Origin: Dryomyza anilis
Taxonomy: Eukaryota; Arthropoda; Insecta; Diptera; Dryomyzidae
DNA: 64,000 nucleotides
Direction: 5' to 3'
Assembly: GCA_951804985.1 (NCBI GenBank)
Contig: OX638133.1
Location: 2,376,501-2,440,500, forward strand
Position 1 is the first letter of the stretch. Every line of letters begins with the position of its first letter. A program made the position numbers and the translations under genes. A model generated the notes under the pieces. The model was not told the origin of the DNA, searched no databases, and was given only the letters and a program-made list of their open reading frames with translations. Of the stretch, positions 46,401 to 57,577 are shown in pieces.

Positions 46401-46492
46401 TTATAATAGCTAGAAAACAGACTCCATAAAGCCATAATCCATAATCCATTCTTCATTTATTCGTGAATGTACTTATATTATATACTTATATA

Positions 46493-46798
46493 TAGCCGCG
46501 GTAGCTCAGTGGTTAGTGCGTTGGACTGCGAGTCGAAAGGTCCCCGGTTCAAGCCTGGACTGGGGCTAACAACATCTTTTCATAGAAACATTTTTCTATA
46601 AAGCGCTACCTCTCGTCAGTAAATGGCAAACCTACGAGAGTAAAACCATTGCCTATGAAAAGCTCTCACCCGCCGTTCGGATTCGACAATAAACTGTAGG
46701 TCCCACCACTTTTGAGTACAAATATAATACGCACAGCTCAAAATGGTGAGAGAGCTCGGCCGAAGTTCTGTACAGGACTGTAGCGCCAAACTATTATT
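46493..46798 (+). mobile_element. tRNA-derived SINE, copy S4 (best preserved)
   Basis: Starts TAGCCGCGGTAGCTCAGTGG: A box at 46502-46512, B box GGTTCAAGCCT at 46546-46556. Ends GTAGCGCCAAACTATTATT. A perfect 9-bp target duplication ACTTATATA lies at 46484-46492 and 46799-46807. Length 306 bp. The head resembles a tRNA with loop CTGCGAG, but the anticodon stem is mispaired. This copy best defines the family. It sits at the left edge of repeat Z copy 2. Confidence 0.95.
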
Positions 46799-46807
46799 AC
46801 TTATATA

Positions 46808-47765
46808 CGTATTTTTCATGTATTTTGAGTAACTAAATTAATTAACTTTAAAGACATACAGATACAAAATATTTTTTTCTGTTTTTTCAGGTAAAATTAA
46901 TAAATATTTCTAAAGCTTAAAAATAATGATCCAAATTAAAATTCGATGTCCCGTCCGGATCCAAAAAGATACATTTATTACCATAGTAAACTGACCTTTT
47001 TTTTTTAAAAGAGTTGAATCCACTGTTTCAAAGCAGAATTTCCTCGGCATTTCCAAAAATGTAAACATCATTTTCCTAGTGATTCTAGAAAATTTTTGAC
47101 AGCTAATTGAATTCTGTCCCGTCCGGAACTTTGAGTACCAAAAATGTAGAACTACAGTATAAAAAATATAAATTTTTTTTTTTAAAAAAGTAAAACAAAA
47201 AAAATGTTAGCAAAAAAATCGTAGTGCAAATTTCCATACGGAACGTCCGAAATTATTCTGCGATTTATTACGAAATAACTGTAAACTTTAGGAAGAAAGT
47301 GTACCGTTAAAAATAATGTAAATTGTCTCAGCTATATTCTGAGATAATTCAAAAAAATATATTATACGTAAAAAGTATTTTTAGAATAAAAATCGTACTG
47401 ATAATTTCCATACGGAATTTTTTGTCCCGTCCGGAATGTCCCGTCCGGAATTTTTCTGTGGTTTAGTTTGAAAAAACTATAAATTTAGGAACAAAGTATA
47501 AATATAAAAAGAAAGCACATGATTTGAACTATTTTTTAAAATATTTCAAAAAAAACATTATTACGCAAAATTCGCCGACTTTTTGGCATTTCCATATGAA
47601 CATCGTATAGAATTCTCTAATTTTTTGCAGTTGTTTAGTACTATTTAAATACTACACGCACCAAAAAAATTCATTAACTTTCCTTTGAGATATTAAAGTT
47701 TTAAGCGTACGAATGTCCCGTCCGGAACCCCAGGAAATGCCCATATGTTGTCCATTTTGAAAAAT
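46808..47765 (+). mobile_element. Repeat Z, copy 2 (uninterrupted)
   Basis: The contiguous relative of 42640-45990. Contains repeated TCCCGTCCGG motifs (near 46948, 47127, 47424, 47438 and 47715) and internal duplication of TTTCCATACGGAA blocks (47231, 47408). No frame of useful length. Ends cannot be fixed because both flanks are other repeats. Confidence 0.7.
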
Positions 47766-48510
47766 ATAAAATTAAAATAAAGTTTTAAATGACAATCAAT
47801 TGATGTATTTTAAAATTTTTCTTCGTGACAATTAATAAGTATTAATTAAGTATATTAATTTTATTCTGCGTGCGGCGAAATAATTTTAGAGTTTTTTATT
47901 TTTCGTCATTCTCTTTTGGTCTTCATTTTCGTTAAAAAAAAACAACTTTTCGAAATGAATTTCGGAAAAATCCACTTCGAATTTTGGTTGTTGTATTTCA
48001 TACGACGTAAAATGTCACGGTGTAAAAATGGTATGCTTAGTTAAGACAATCATAGCGGATACCACAACCGCGTAGATTTCATAGTTTTACGTTAGAGGTC
48101 GCAACAACCGATAGTGAGAACACAAACCATATAAAACTGCTAGAATAGAAAAAACTGCAAAATCAATGTAAAAAATTAATAATAAAATAATACATTCAAG
48201 AAAAATGTTCTAAAAACTGAAAAAAAAATAAATAAAAAAAAAATATTTCCATGACGACCAATAAAATGAATTTTTATTTGATTTCAAATTCAAACCGAAT
48301 ATTAGTAAGTATATCAATTTTATTATAACAGAGGTCTCCTAAAACCAGCATAAATAAGATACTTTTATGGCTCCATTTTCTGAGTGCTCCTAAAGTACTC
48401 TTAAATTTGATGCTGTTATGAGTTTCATTTGAGAGGGCTCCAAAAGCGCTCACTAACAAATTTTAAAACAAAAATTTAAAACTAACAAATTTTAAAACAT
48501 AGGACATTTA
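47766..48510. other. AT-rich spacer
   Basis: About 48360-48450 (CTCCATTTTCTGAGTGCTCC, CTTAAATTTGATG) resembles 49810-49855 on the other side of element X1. Eroded CGGTTG/CAACCG motifs lie near 48040-48110. No gene. Confidence 0.4.
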
Positions 48511-49805
48511 CACGAAGAGAAAAAAAATTCTAAAACTCGAGAAGAATTCGGTTAGAAAAAACGAGTTGGGAAAGTTAGGTCACATGGGAAAGTTCGGTCA
48601 CATGGGGCGGATTTTTATAGTCGGTCGGGCCCGACTATGGAATACCCTACACCTTTGGTGGGGATATTAACCCTCAGAATATTATTCATATATCAGAAAT
48701 TTAGGTCTTATATCCCCATAATTTAAAAAATTTATATAAAGTATAAAAAACTAAAAAAAAAAAATGAAAAATATAATTGGGTGGACCACGCCTATATTTA
48801 AAATTTTGAAAGGCTAATATTTCATAGATTTGGTTTTAATAATTTACGGATAAAATTTCCACTATGAAAACCCGGGAAATAATGAAAAAAAAAGTGGGCG
48901 GATCACGCCCATTTTTGGACCACATATTTTTAGGAGAATTCTAACAATACCTTTTAAATTTTATAACTATACCTTGAATACTTTTCGAGTTATTAGTTCC
49001 GAAAGAGTTATATAAAAGTGACTTGTATGGGAGGTGGGCGTGTCCGTTGACCGATTTAGCTCATTTTCAAACTCAGTTCCTACTTTTGGCTAAAATATAT
49101 TGAGACGAAATTTCATCGCATTCTGATCAGTATTTCTCAAGTTATTCTCTATTTGGACAGCAATACAGCAAGACAGCAAGACGGACAGACAGACGGACAT
49201 GGCTAAACGGACTCGGGTAGTGATGCTGATCAAGAATATATATACTTTTCCATACCGGACACGCCTCCTAAGGGGCGTTACAATATATGCACAAAGTTAA
49301 TATACCCTGTACCTCATAGGTGTAGGGTATAAAAATAGTAGAATTTGACTAATATCAATAAAATACTACTAAAATTACAGAATTTGTCATCTGGATATCA
49401 ACTGGATTTTCAGAAGTTAGTTTATTGATTATTAAAAACCAAAAAGAACACGCAAAATTGTTGCTGTAGTCTTCGGAAAAGAACACGTGTTCATGTATTG
49501 TTGTTGTTTTCATCGATATTGCTCTGTCTGTAATATTCGCTCGTATGCTTTGATTTGCGAGGTCGCTATCTGTTTGTTAGTCTGCCTGTCTGTCTGTTGA
49601 AAGTAACTAAGCTTAATTATTCTAGATATTCAGACATTAAGTTCTGTTTATAACGAAAACTATACGAACACGTGTTCATTTAATGTTGGGACAAAAACAA
49701 CAACAATATGTTTGATACCTAAGAAATTAATAACTGAATTCAAGACTTAGTCTATTTCTTGAATTTAAGAATTTTTCTGGATTTTAGAACTTTTTTCCCT
49801 CCGTG
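48511..49805 (-). mobile_element. Foldback element X1, interrupted by mini-me copy C
   Basis: Ends CACGAAGAGAAAAAAAATTC and TTTTTTCCCTCCGTG are inverted; TA lies on both sides (48509-48510, 49806-49807). It matches 58601-59810 in reverse: AAAACTCGAGAAGAATTCGG, GGTCGCTATCTGTTTGTTAG and GAACACGTGTTCATTTAAT are all found there in inverted form. A large part of the interior is missing relative to X2. A mini-me-like element at 48561-49333 splits it. Confidence 0.8.
48561..49333 (-). mobile_element. mini-me-like element, copy C (full length)
   Basis: Starts ACGAGTTGGGAAAGTTAGGT and ends GGTGTAGGGTATA. The GTCY tract (as GACR, near 49175-49200) and core (GGTGATGCTGATCAAG type, near 49220) match copies A and D. 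The host sequence GGTTAGA…AATAGTAGAATTT is continuous in X2 (59740-59775), which fixes the insertion to an A-rich site. Confidence 0.9.
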
Positions 49806-49875
49806 TATGAGTCCATTTTCTGAGTGCTCAGAAACAGTTTTAAATTTGATGTTTTAGGTGTCTAAATTTGACTAG

Positions 49876-49923
49876 ATATGACTCATTTATAATATGACTC
49901 ATTTATAATATGACTCATTTATG
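49876..49923 (+). repeat. 16-bp tandem repeat, 3 units
   Basis: Three units of ATATGACTCATTTATA. Each contains ATGACTCAT, a perfect AP-1 type motif. The last unit differs only at its final base. Confidence 0.95.
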
Positions 49924-50179
49924 AGTTATACTTGGGACAGCTCTGAAAACACTCTTATATGAGATACTCTGAGAGCGCAGAAAACACTCAAAAATTCGTC
50001 TCCTTTTATATAAAAAATTATAAATTTAAATTTTATATTGATTTTTTTTTAAATTATTTTTATAAATTCGACGCGGAGTAAAAAAATATACAATTTATTA
50101 AAATATGAATTGTCTAAAATAAAAAAAATAATAAATTAAAATTTGGAAACGGTAAAATGCAACCAGACCCATCAGAATC
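49924..50179. other. AT-rich spacer
   Basis: No structure was recognised. Confidence 0.35.
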
Positions 50180-51080
50180 ATCTTCCTAATGGCTGAATGA
50201 TGGATTTGAATTTAATAGACCAACTTTGTTTAAAATCGTTTTACTTGCTACTCTCGCAAGGGTGCCGCTCTCAACATTGCCTCAAGCACAAAGGAGTGAT
50301 GGAGCAACTACGCAACCAAAGCATCCTTGAATGAAAAAAAAAAACATAATAAACAAAATACACAACAACAATAACAAGTGAAACAAAACATATTGTCATG
50401 TCCATCTAGTGTTGTAAAAATTTATTAAAAATCGATTTCATATGACGTTGACATCGCTGCGGCAGCGCCCCTCTGGCAGTTGAGTGCAAGAACAACAAAC
50501 AACTACAACAACAACTAACATGTGCGCCATATTGTCTGCATTGGGCTGCACAAACAATATGTTGAATTGTTGTTGTTGTTATTGTTGTCACTGTGCAAAA
50601 CAGCAGACGGCATGGCGCATGGCGGTCAGTTGACGTCGATCGACGCTGACGCAAAACTGTCCAAATGACGAAGTTGCTGCCCTGTCGCAGCCCGTAACAT
50701 ATTGTTAAAGTTGTTGTTGTTGTTGCTGCTGCTATGGTTGCTGATGTTGTTGTTGTGATTGTTGTTGTTATTGTTTATTTATTGTTTGTTTAATGTGGAG
50801 AATGGATGCGCTTCGTGCAATTTTCGCTTTTAATGGACTTGAAACATCATTCAATTCTGCTGCAAACATTTTCCATCTCTGCTACAAAGGTGACAACGTT
50901 GCGTTCGTTGGTGACGTGATGCGTGATGCTGGTGTGACCGATACATTTACTCCTCGCCACAATGCGTCCAACGCACGGGTGCCACATGTCATCACATCGA
51001 TGGTCGATGGGTACTTGAGGTCACCAACACTTCAGATGGAGTTAAATAAATATGTTGTGCGTTGAAATATTTTAAAATAA
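50180..51080. other. Unique GC-richer island
   Basis: Has CAACAACTACAACAACAAC and TTGTTGTTG tracts (50490-50590, 50708-50775). A 90-codon plus-strand frame starts at 50793 (MWRMDALRAIFAFNG…) and ends at 51065, just before a TAAAATAAA. Of the frames in this window it is the least repetitive, yet it matches no family I know and no splice or promoter context supports it. I leave it uncalled. Confidence 0.35.
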
Positions 51081-51737
51081 ACATTTTTTATAATTTAAAC
51101 TTTAAAAGTTTTACTAAACATTTGAATTATCATTATACAAATATAAAATATATAAAATATTTTCCCAAAACCCAAAATTTCTTAAAATACTACAGGATTT
51201 TCCTTATGTGCATCCAAATTCTATGTTGATTTTAACTGCATAATCAACGTTTTCTTATCACATAACATTTGCAAAATCCAGGCACAAAATCCCAAAAGTT
51301 TGGAAAAAGCCCAAACACAAAAGCCCCTAATACAAAATCTCCATACACAAAAGCTCAAATATTAATTTATGCTCAAAAAATGCCCAAAATATGAAATATG
51401 GGTTAAATTGATGTGAAATAAGAACAAGTAGGGAATTGTAATAGTTAGTGTGATGAAGTTTGTAAGGGTTATGAAAGTCATACACCCTAAAAACAATTTA
51501 CCTATTTCATGTAAATATGGGAATTATTCATCTCCATAGAATATATTTCTTTAATCAATCCCAGTTTTCATGTAATCAATGAAAATTTTCTTCAAATCAA
51601 CGATTTTTTTCTTCATATGAAATAAATTTGTGTTAACGTGAAAGAATAATTTTCCATGGAGCCATTTTACTTCAATTGGGTAACTATTTTGATCAGTGTA
51701 GTCGTTCTAAGTCGACTATTAATATCCTACACTTATG
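51081..51737. other. AT-rich spacer with CAAAAGCCC-like motifs
   Basis: Between 51160 and 51390 the motif CAAAA(T/G)CCC recurs irregularly (for example ACAAAATCCCAAAAG, ACACAAAAGCCCC). This is a weak degenerate repeat. No gene. Confidence 0.4.
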
Positions 51738-52040
51738 CACAGAAAAAAAATCTTCAATATGATGAATTTATTCATATATATTATGAATTTTTTCACCAAC
51801 TACCAGATGCATCATATTGATACCTCCGTTCATTAAATGACATATTAATGAATGCATTCATTATATATATGAACAAAATATTCAATACCATGAATTTGAA
51901 TTGTCATATGATGAATTTGTGCATGTGTTGTAAACATTTTATTTAAAAAATAACAGTAACAAATTAAAAAAAAAATTATACGAAAAAATAAAGTCGGACA
52001 AAAAAAAATTTACAAGCGTACTTCATATTTATGATAGCCC
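51738..52040. mobile_element. MITE, CACAGAAAAA family, truncated copy
   Basis: Starts CACAGAAAAAAAATCTTCAA and follows the full copy to GCATTCATTATATATATGAA. It is then shortened and ends near ATTTATGATAGC, where a mini-me fragment begins. The right TIR is absent. Confidence 0.85.
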
Positions 52041-52263
52041 ATTTTCAATCCCAGACAGCATAGATGGATAATCTAACTTCGGAATTCTAATTCTTTTAGT
52101 TTTTGTGAATGTGATTTCAACAGACGGACATAGCTAAATCGACTCAGAAGATTATGCTAATCAAGAAAAAATATATTTTTTAATACCGTATATGCCCCCT
52201 TCTGGGTGTTACAAATGGCCTACGAAACTTAATTTACCCTTTCACTCTTCGTGTAGGGTATAA
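52041..52263 (-). mobile_element. mini-me-like fragment, copy F
   Basis: Reads AACAGACGGACATAGC, CTAATCAAGAAAAAATATAT, CTTCTGGGTGTTACAAATGG and ends CTTCGTGTAGGGTATA. It is the reverse of copy E's first half, with the GTCY tract shrunk. Abuts foldback element Y2. Confidence 0.75.
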
Positions 52264-52266
52264 TAA

Positions 52267-54012
52267 CACTACTCAACAAAACGAGACAAAAATTTTGCTA
52301 TGGACATCACATACATGAATTATATATAATTAGTGGTTGCTGATTTTCACTGCATAATTGTTGTCGAAATTTCAGGGCCTTTTCTACGACCTTTTAGAAT
52401 AAAATAAATACAGTCCCTTACAAAACTAATTTTCCGAAAAAACTGTAAACGCAATATTTCTTTCAATTCTAATTAAAATATACCCACAAATACATTTATT
52501 CCGACAGGTTTTTCAGATATTTGAATTTAAACTCCAAAAATATTGATTTTTTTAGACTATGTTTGAAAGATTGTTTTAATATTGTGGATCTAATGATAAA
52601 TAAGAAAATAAATTATAATCATGAAGAGCATAGTTCAAACTAACGAAGAAAATTACTAACTTTTTTTTAGCGGTTCTCATTTTTAAAACATGCCCTGTCA
52701 ACACAGTTTCCGTCAAAAACTGTTTAAATTTAACATAAAAATTACTGAAAAATAGCAATTTTTACCCGAATTTTTCGTAATAGGAAAAAACTGAGTTTGC
52801 TTTAGGAATAAGCATACTTTAAGTATGAAGTATTAATATTTTCAGATTACAGACAGAAGTATTTTTTTATTAAAAATTGATTATATAAAAGTGTCCCAAA
52901 AATGTGTTCACAACTCCTTGCCCAACCAACTTATTCGGTTGTCTCAACCACTTAGTCGATTGTTATTGTCAAAACTAAAAGAGTTGTAGTTTGTACTGCA
53001 ACCAATTTCGAACTGTTTTAGAATAATTTAGTACAGAATTAGAATCATTGGGAGTGTGTATAGACTAATATTTCAAGTGTATAGGGACAATGTGTATAGG
53101 AACAAAGCGATTTAACCGAATGAAGTTAGTTGGTACAACAAATTTTTAGTTCTTCCAACCTCATGCCAAAAGAATATTTTTCTGTGTGTAGGACATCGTT
53201 TTAAAAAAAGTAGATCAATTAGAAAGAAGTTAGTAATTTTAAAAGCTAGTTTGGACTATGCTCTGGAAAACTAGAAAATCCTTTTTTTTTTAATATATAA
53301 AAAAAGTTCCAAAAAAATCAAAACTTATTGGGGTATTAGCATCATTTAGTATACTAAAATTAGTTTTGACAATTATAAAAAAATTGCTTTTAGGTTTTTT
53401 CGTTAAATATTTTTCCACAGTATTATATTTTTATACCCTACACTAAGAGTGAAAGGGTATATTCAGTTTGGTACGCCGTTTGTAACACCCAGAAGGAAGC
53501 TCCGGTATGGAAAAGTATATATATTCTTGATCAGCATGATCTCCTGAGTCGATTTAACGATGTCCGTCTGTCCGTCTGTCTGTCTGTCCGTCTGTCTGTC
53601 CCTCTGTCTGTCTGTCTGTTGAAATCACGATTACAGAAAAAGTAGAAGACATAGAACAATGAAACTTTAGATTTAGATTACTTATATATCTAAGCTGTCT
53701 GAACAAGATTGGCATGATCGGTCTATTGTGACCTGAGAACCGACTACTTATGTTCAAATACCTCATATAAAATGAATATCTACAGATCAATATTACTGGT
53801 TACTGGTCAAATTTTTGGTTAAATATATATTGACTCATGCTCAAATACATGAAAATAATGTTTTCCGGCGAAACGACTTATGATTACAAAAAAAAAATCA
53901 AAATTCGGTACACCTACCCATTTTTAAATATGGGTATCAAATGAATGGAAATTCTTCAGCGATATAAAATTGATGTATGGGATTTCCATGGCAAAAGTCG
54001 TGTTGGGTAGTG
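52267..54012. mobile_element. Foldback element Y2, with nested insertions
   Basis: The left end CACTACTCAACAAAACGAGA is mirrored by the right end CGTGTTGGGTAGTG. Sub-terminal TTTGCTATGGACATCACATA pairs with the right arm's TATGGGATTTCCATGGCAAA. The interior matches 15430-15978. A mini-me element (E, from 53432) lies inside. A stretch at about 52900-53193, absent from the 15.5-kb relative, looks like another insertion (ends near TTTTTCTGTGTG). No transposase. Confidence 0.7.
53432..53800 (+). mobile_element. mini-me-like element, copy E
   Basis: Starts TATACCCTACACTAAGAGTG. Then come GGTATGGAAAAGTATATATA, the core TTCTTGATCAGCATGATCTC and a long (GTCY)n tract at about 53563-53620. It diverges from copy A after the tract and follows the G/H subtype (AGATTACTTATATATCTAAG). 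The right boundary is uncertain (53800-53960). The relative at 15860 shows the host without it. Confidence 0.75.
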
Positions 54013-54259
54013 TTATTATTAGGATAACCCCTAAACAAATTAAAAACTTCAGTCTAAAGGTTCTCGAAAATACTTATAAATACATATAAATTCAACCTAG
54101 AATGAATTTAATAAAAACAGATTAAACTACTATTTCTTTTTTTTTTGCGTTCGTTTAATAAAAATAATGATGAATTATATTACTAAGTATTGCATATCAA
54201 AATATTGATTTCCATCAACTCTAGGCCCTTACGATAATTTGATAAGTGCTGATTATAAA
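54013..54259. other. AT-rich spacer
   Basis: Nothing recognised. Confidence 0.35.
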
Positions 54260-55990
54260 TTGATGTTTTTCGGTGTATAGAGTATGGAACCTATGCCCGC
54301 GGTCTCAAAGTATGGCATCCAACCCAACACGTTAGGTCCACATTCGAACAATAATATTTACGTTATGCTTTTTATGAAATTTTATATATTTTTTATTACT
54401 TAAGTTACTGGCCGCTGGCGGTGCCACAGGAAAGGACATCAACTCGTGCGACGACCATCCTGTTGCTATCGTCATCGTCATCGTTATTATTATTATTGTT
54501 GTTGTACGTGCCATTTAGCAATTTCGTTAAAATCATGTTTCAACATCAATGATGCGACAATTTCTTTGTGCCGGCCCCCACTTGCGCCCTCCACGTGGCA
54601 CCGCCGTACGTGATGGCGTTGTATCCTTTGGCGTATATCCTGTGACAGTCGCGACGTACGACGTATGCGGAATGAGCGAGCAACACGACGGGCGTGACGC
54701 CCATTCAATGTTGGTGAATTTTTTTTTTAAATATGACCAGACCACTACTGCCGGACGGACAACAAATTGATATTCATGCATATTGCAAAATACTCTATTT
54801 GCAAATGGTTGCGTGTGGCTGGAGATTGAAATGGTTTAAAACATATTTAAAATAGGCTTGAACCTGTGCAAATATTTATTTTGTTTTTCAATATTTTGTA
54901 TACATGCTTGGTAAGAACTTCTCTTTGGTAGTTGGGTAGTCAAAAAAACTAAAAAAACTCGTTTTATTTAAATTCAAAAAGTGTCATTTTTTTTGGTTCG
55001 ATTTTGTTTGTGCAGCAAAATGTGCTTGTGGCTCAGGGCAAGGCATTGATTTCCAAATTTGTTGTCAAATTCGTTACGCTTTTCTATCGTTAAAGGGTTG
55101 CATAAGGGCTCCACTGCTGCCTGTAGCTGTAAAAGTTGTTTCTATTTCAATTCCTTCGTGTAGATTTGGTTTATTTAATCGATTGGGTTTTTTTTTTAAT
55201 TTTATTTTGCGAAATGTAAAAAAATTATTGTAGAAATATGAAAAAGCGCCTCAAGCTTAAAATCAACAGAATTGGACTTAAATACGTCACCGGAAACCGG
55301 ATGTAATATTACGTTGCTCTCTACGGCACCGACTACAAAACTCATTTAGACGAACTTTAGAGAAATATTTATTTTTTTATTAAGCAATGTGCTGTGCTGG
55401 GTGTTGCTGGAAGCGGTGCCGGATATGCTTTGAGTTCCTTTCTATGAATTGTTTGTTCACTTATTTAGGGACAACAGCTTCCGGAAGTGCTTCCGCTTTA
55501 GAGCAAACTGAGTGGAGCGTATATTTCACAAATAATAATAATATTATTAAAGAAGACAGACAAATAGGACACAGTATTAGAAAAGGACGAAACAAGACAG
55601 TCGGATAAGCAGGTCAACACATGCTGCCATCTTCTGTCAGCTGCCGAGTTGGGACGAGTGAAAAACGCATTACGATCCTATTTCGGTCGGTTTACGAGTT
55701 TGCAGAATGTAACAGAATTTGCGGTGGTCATTCGTTTTGGTATTTCGGCCGGCCGGCCGTTCGGTCTTTTGGTCTTTCGTCCTTTGTTTGCTACGGCTGA
55801 TTGTCACAAGAAATCATTAAGTGGGCTTTGTCCATGACGGGGAGGCGGCTGTTATTATTTTTTTTATTGTTGGGCTTGGTGTCATCAGGCAGTAGACGAC
55901 GATTAGATGGAGACCAACTGCTGAGCTGGAAAATGGCTCAGCATTGTTGTTTGTTGTGGCGTAATCCTTCGTCCAGTGAAGCAATTTGAA
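54260..55990. other. Two unique GC-richer islands
   Basis: 54260-54800 and 55010-55990 are less AT-rich and unique, with a short AT-rich gap. Both have frames of 60-80 codons on both strands without domains; one near 55801 looks superficially like a signal peptide (leucine run) but lacks any continuation. Possible regulatory or untranslated DNA. Confidence 0.35.
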
Positions 55991-56498
55991 AGGACATGAA
56001 ATGAAAGCAATTTTTTAATATTGTTGAAATTTCAAAGATTTTCAAATATTTAAAAGCTTACATTATTCAGCTGGCAGTGGTAAATCTCTGTGCTGTCCTA
56101 CCCGGTGGGAAGTCGTTGTAATTCTGAAATAGTTTGGCACTAGTTTTAAACTAGTTGTTAGAATGCGAGTAGTTACGATTCTTTTGAGTTACTTTGTGCT
56201 AAGCTACAACTCGTGGTTGGACAATTTTGATTTCAATTTCGATAACAATTGAAATTAACAATGTTTTCAAGTGTAATTCATAAAAAAAATAAATTGAAAT
56301 TCAGAAAATTTATATGGAAATTATCTACTTTAAATTTAAAATTAAAACAATCAATTTTAAAAACAAATTCATATCTAAAAAAAACAAGAAATTTAATTTC
56401 AAATTCAAAAAAAACAATAAATTTCAGAAATTATGAAGAACATTAGAATATAAAATTCAAAATAACATTTGAAATAAATAAGTATAAATTTAATTTAA
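55991..56498. other. AT-rich spacer
   Basis: AAATT-rich low complexity at 56240-56490. No gene. Confidence 0.35.
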
Positions 56499-57304
56499 AC
56501 GAGTTGGGAAAGTTAGGTCACATGGGGCGGATTTTTATAGTCGGTCGGGCCCGACTATGGAATACCCTACACCTTTAGTGGGGATATTAATTTGGGATAT
56601 TTAATTGCATACCTTAATTTTAAAGTTTTTAATTATGTTGAACCTCCCCACCCTCAGAATATTATTCATATATCAGAAATTTACGTCTTATATCCCCTTA
56701 AATTAAAAAATGTATATAAAAGTATAAAAAAAACTAAAAAAAAAAATTTTAAAAAAAATTGGGCTGACCACGCCTATATTTAAAATTTTGAAAGGCTAAA
56801 ATTTCATAGATTTGATTTTAATAATTAACGGATCAAATTTCCACTATGAAAACCCGGGAAATAATGAAAAATAAAAGTGGGCGTATCACGCCCATTTTTG
56901 GACCACATATTTTTAGGTCAATTCTAATAATACATTTGAAATTTTATAACTATACCTTGAATACTTTTCGAGTTATTAGTTCCGAAAGAGTTATATAAAA
57001 GTGACTTGTATGGGAGGTGGGCGTGTCCGTTGACCGATTTGGCTCATTTTCAAACTCAGTTCCTACTTTGAGACGAAATTTCATCGCATTCTGATCAGTA
57101 TTTCTCAAGTTATTCTGTATTCGGGCAGCAAGACAGCAAGACAGCAAGACGGACAGACAGACAGACGGACATGGCTAAACGGACTCGGCTAGTGATGCTG
57201 ATCAAGAATATATATACTTTTCCATACCGGACACGCCTCCTAAGGGGCGTTACAATATATGCACAAAGTTAATATACCCTGTACCTCATAGTTGTAGGGT
57301 ATAA
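56499..57304 (-). mobile_element. mini-me-like element, copy D (full length)
   Basis: Starts ACGAGTTGGGAAAGTTAGGT, ends GTTGTAGGGTATA. Colinear with copies A and C except for an extra stretch of about 60 bp near 56590-56648 and a small deletion before GAGACGAAATTTC. GACR tract at about 57148-57170. Confidence 0.9.
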
Positions 57305-57394
57305 AAATTACCAATACAGTTCATCAAATGTAAAAAAAAAATCAAAAATGTAAATTTAAAATGTGATATTCTGATTTTCATTTGGTATTTTTAT

Positions 57395-57540
57395 TTCCTA
57401 GATAAATTCCTTAGATCAATTCCCTAGATCAATGAAACTCCGAAGTTAGATTACTTATACATCTATGCTATATTGTTTTAAAAAAGGGCATGACGTGTGA
57501 TCCGACGACTTATGTTTAAATACTTCATACAAATTTTTAC
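57395..57540 (+). mobile_element. mini-me-related fragment, copy H
   Basis: ATGAAACTCCGAAGTTAGAT, TACTTATACATCTATGC and CGACTTATGTTTAAATAC match the 3' subtype region of copies E and G. Core and ends absent. Confidence 0.5.
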
Positions 57541-57577
57541 TTTTTACCAGCCGAAGTAAACTTTTTAGGTACATTTA

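Noticed and set aside
46495..46567. tRNA-like sequence with A and B boxes
   Set aside because: Anticodon stem mispairs and the acceptor lacks a 3' partner. It is the head of a SINE, not a tRNA gene.
50793..51065. 90-codon plus-strand frame with ATG start
   Set aside because: Reasonable composition but no recognised domain, no splice or promoter evidence and no relative in the window. Left uncalled.
55801..55989. 62-codon frame with a leucine-rich, signal-peptide-like stretch
   Set aside because: The leucine run comes from a TTATTATTTTTTTTATT tract. There is no continuation or exon boundary.
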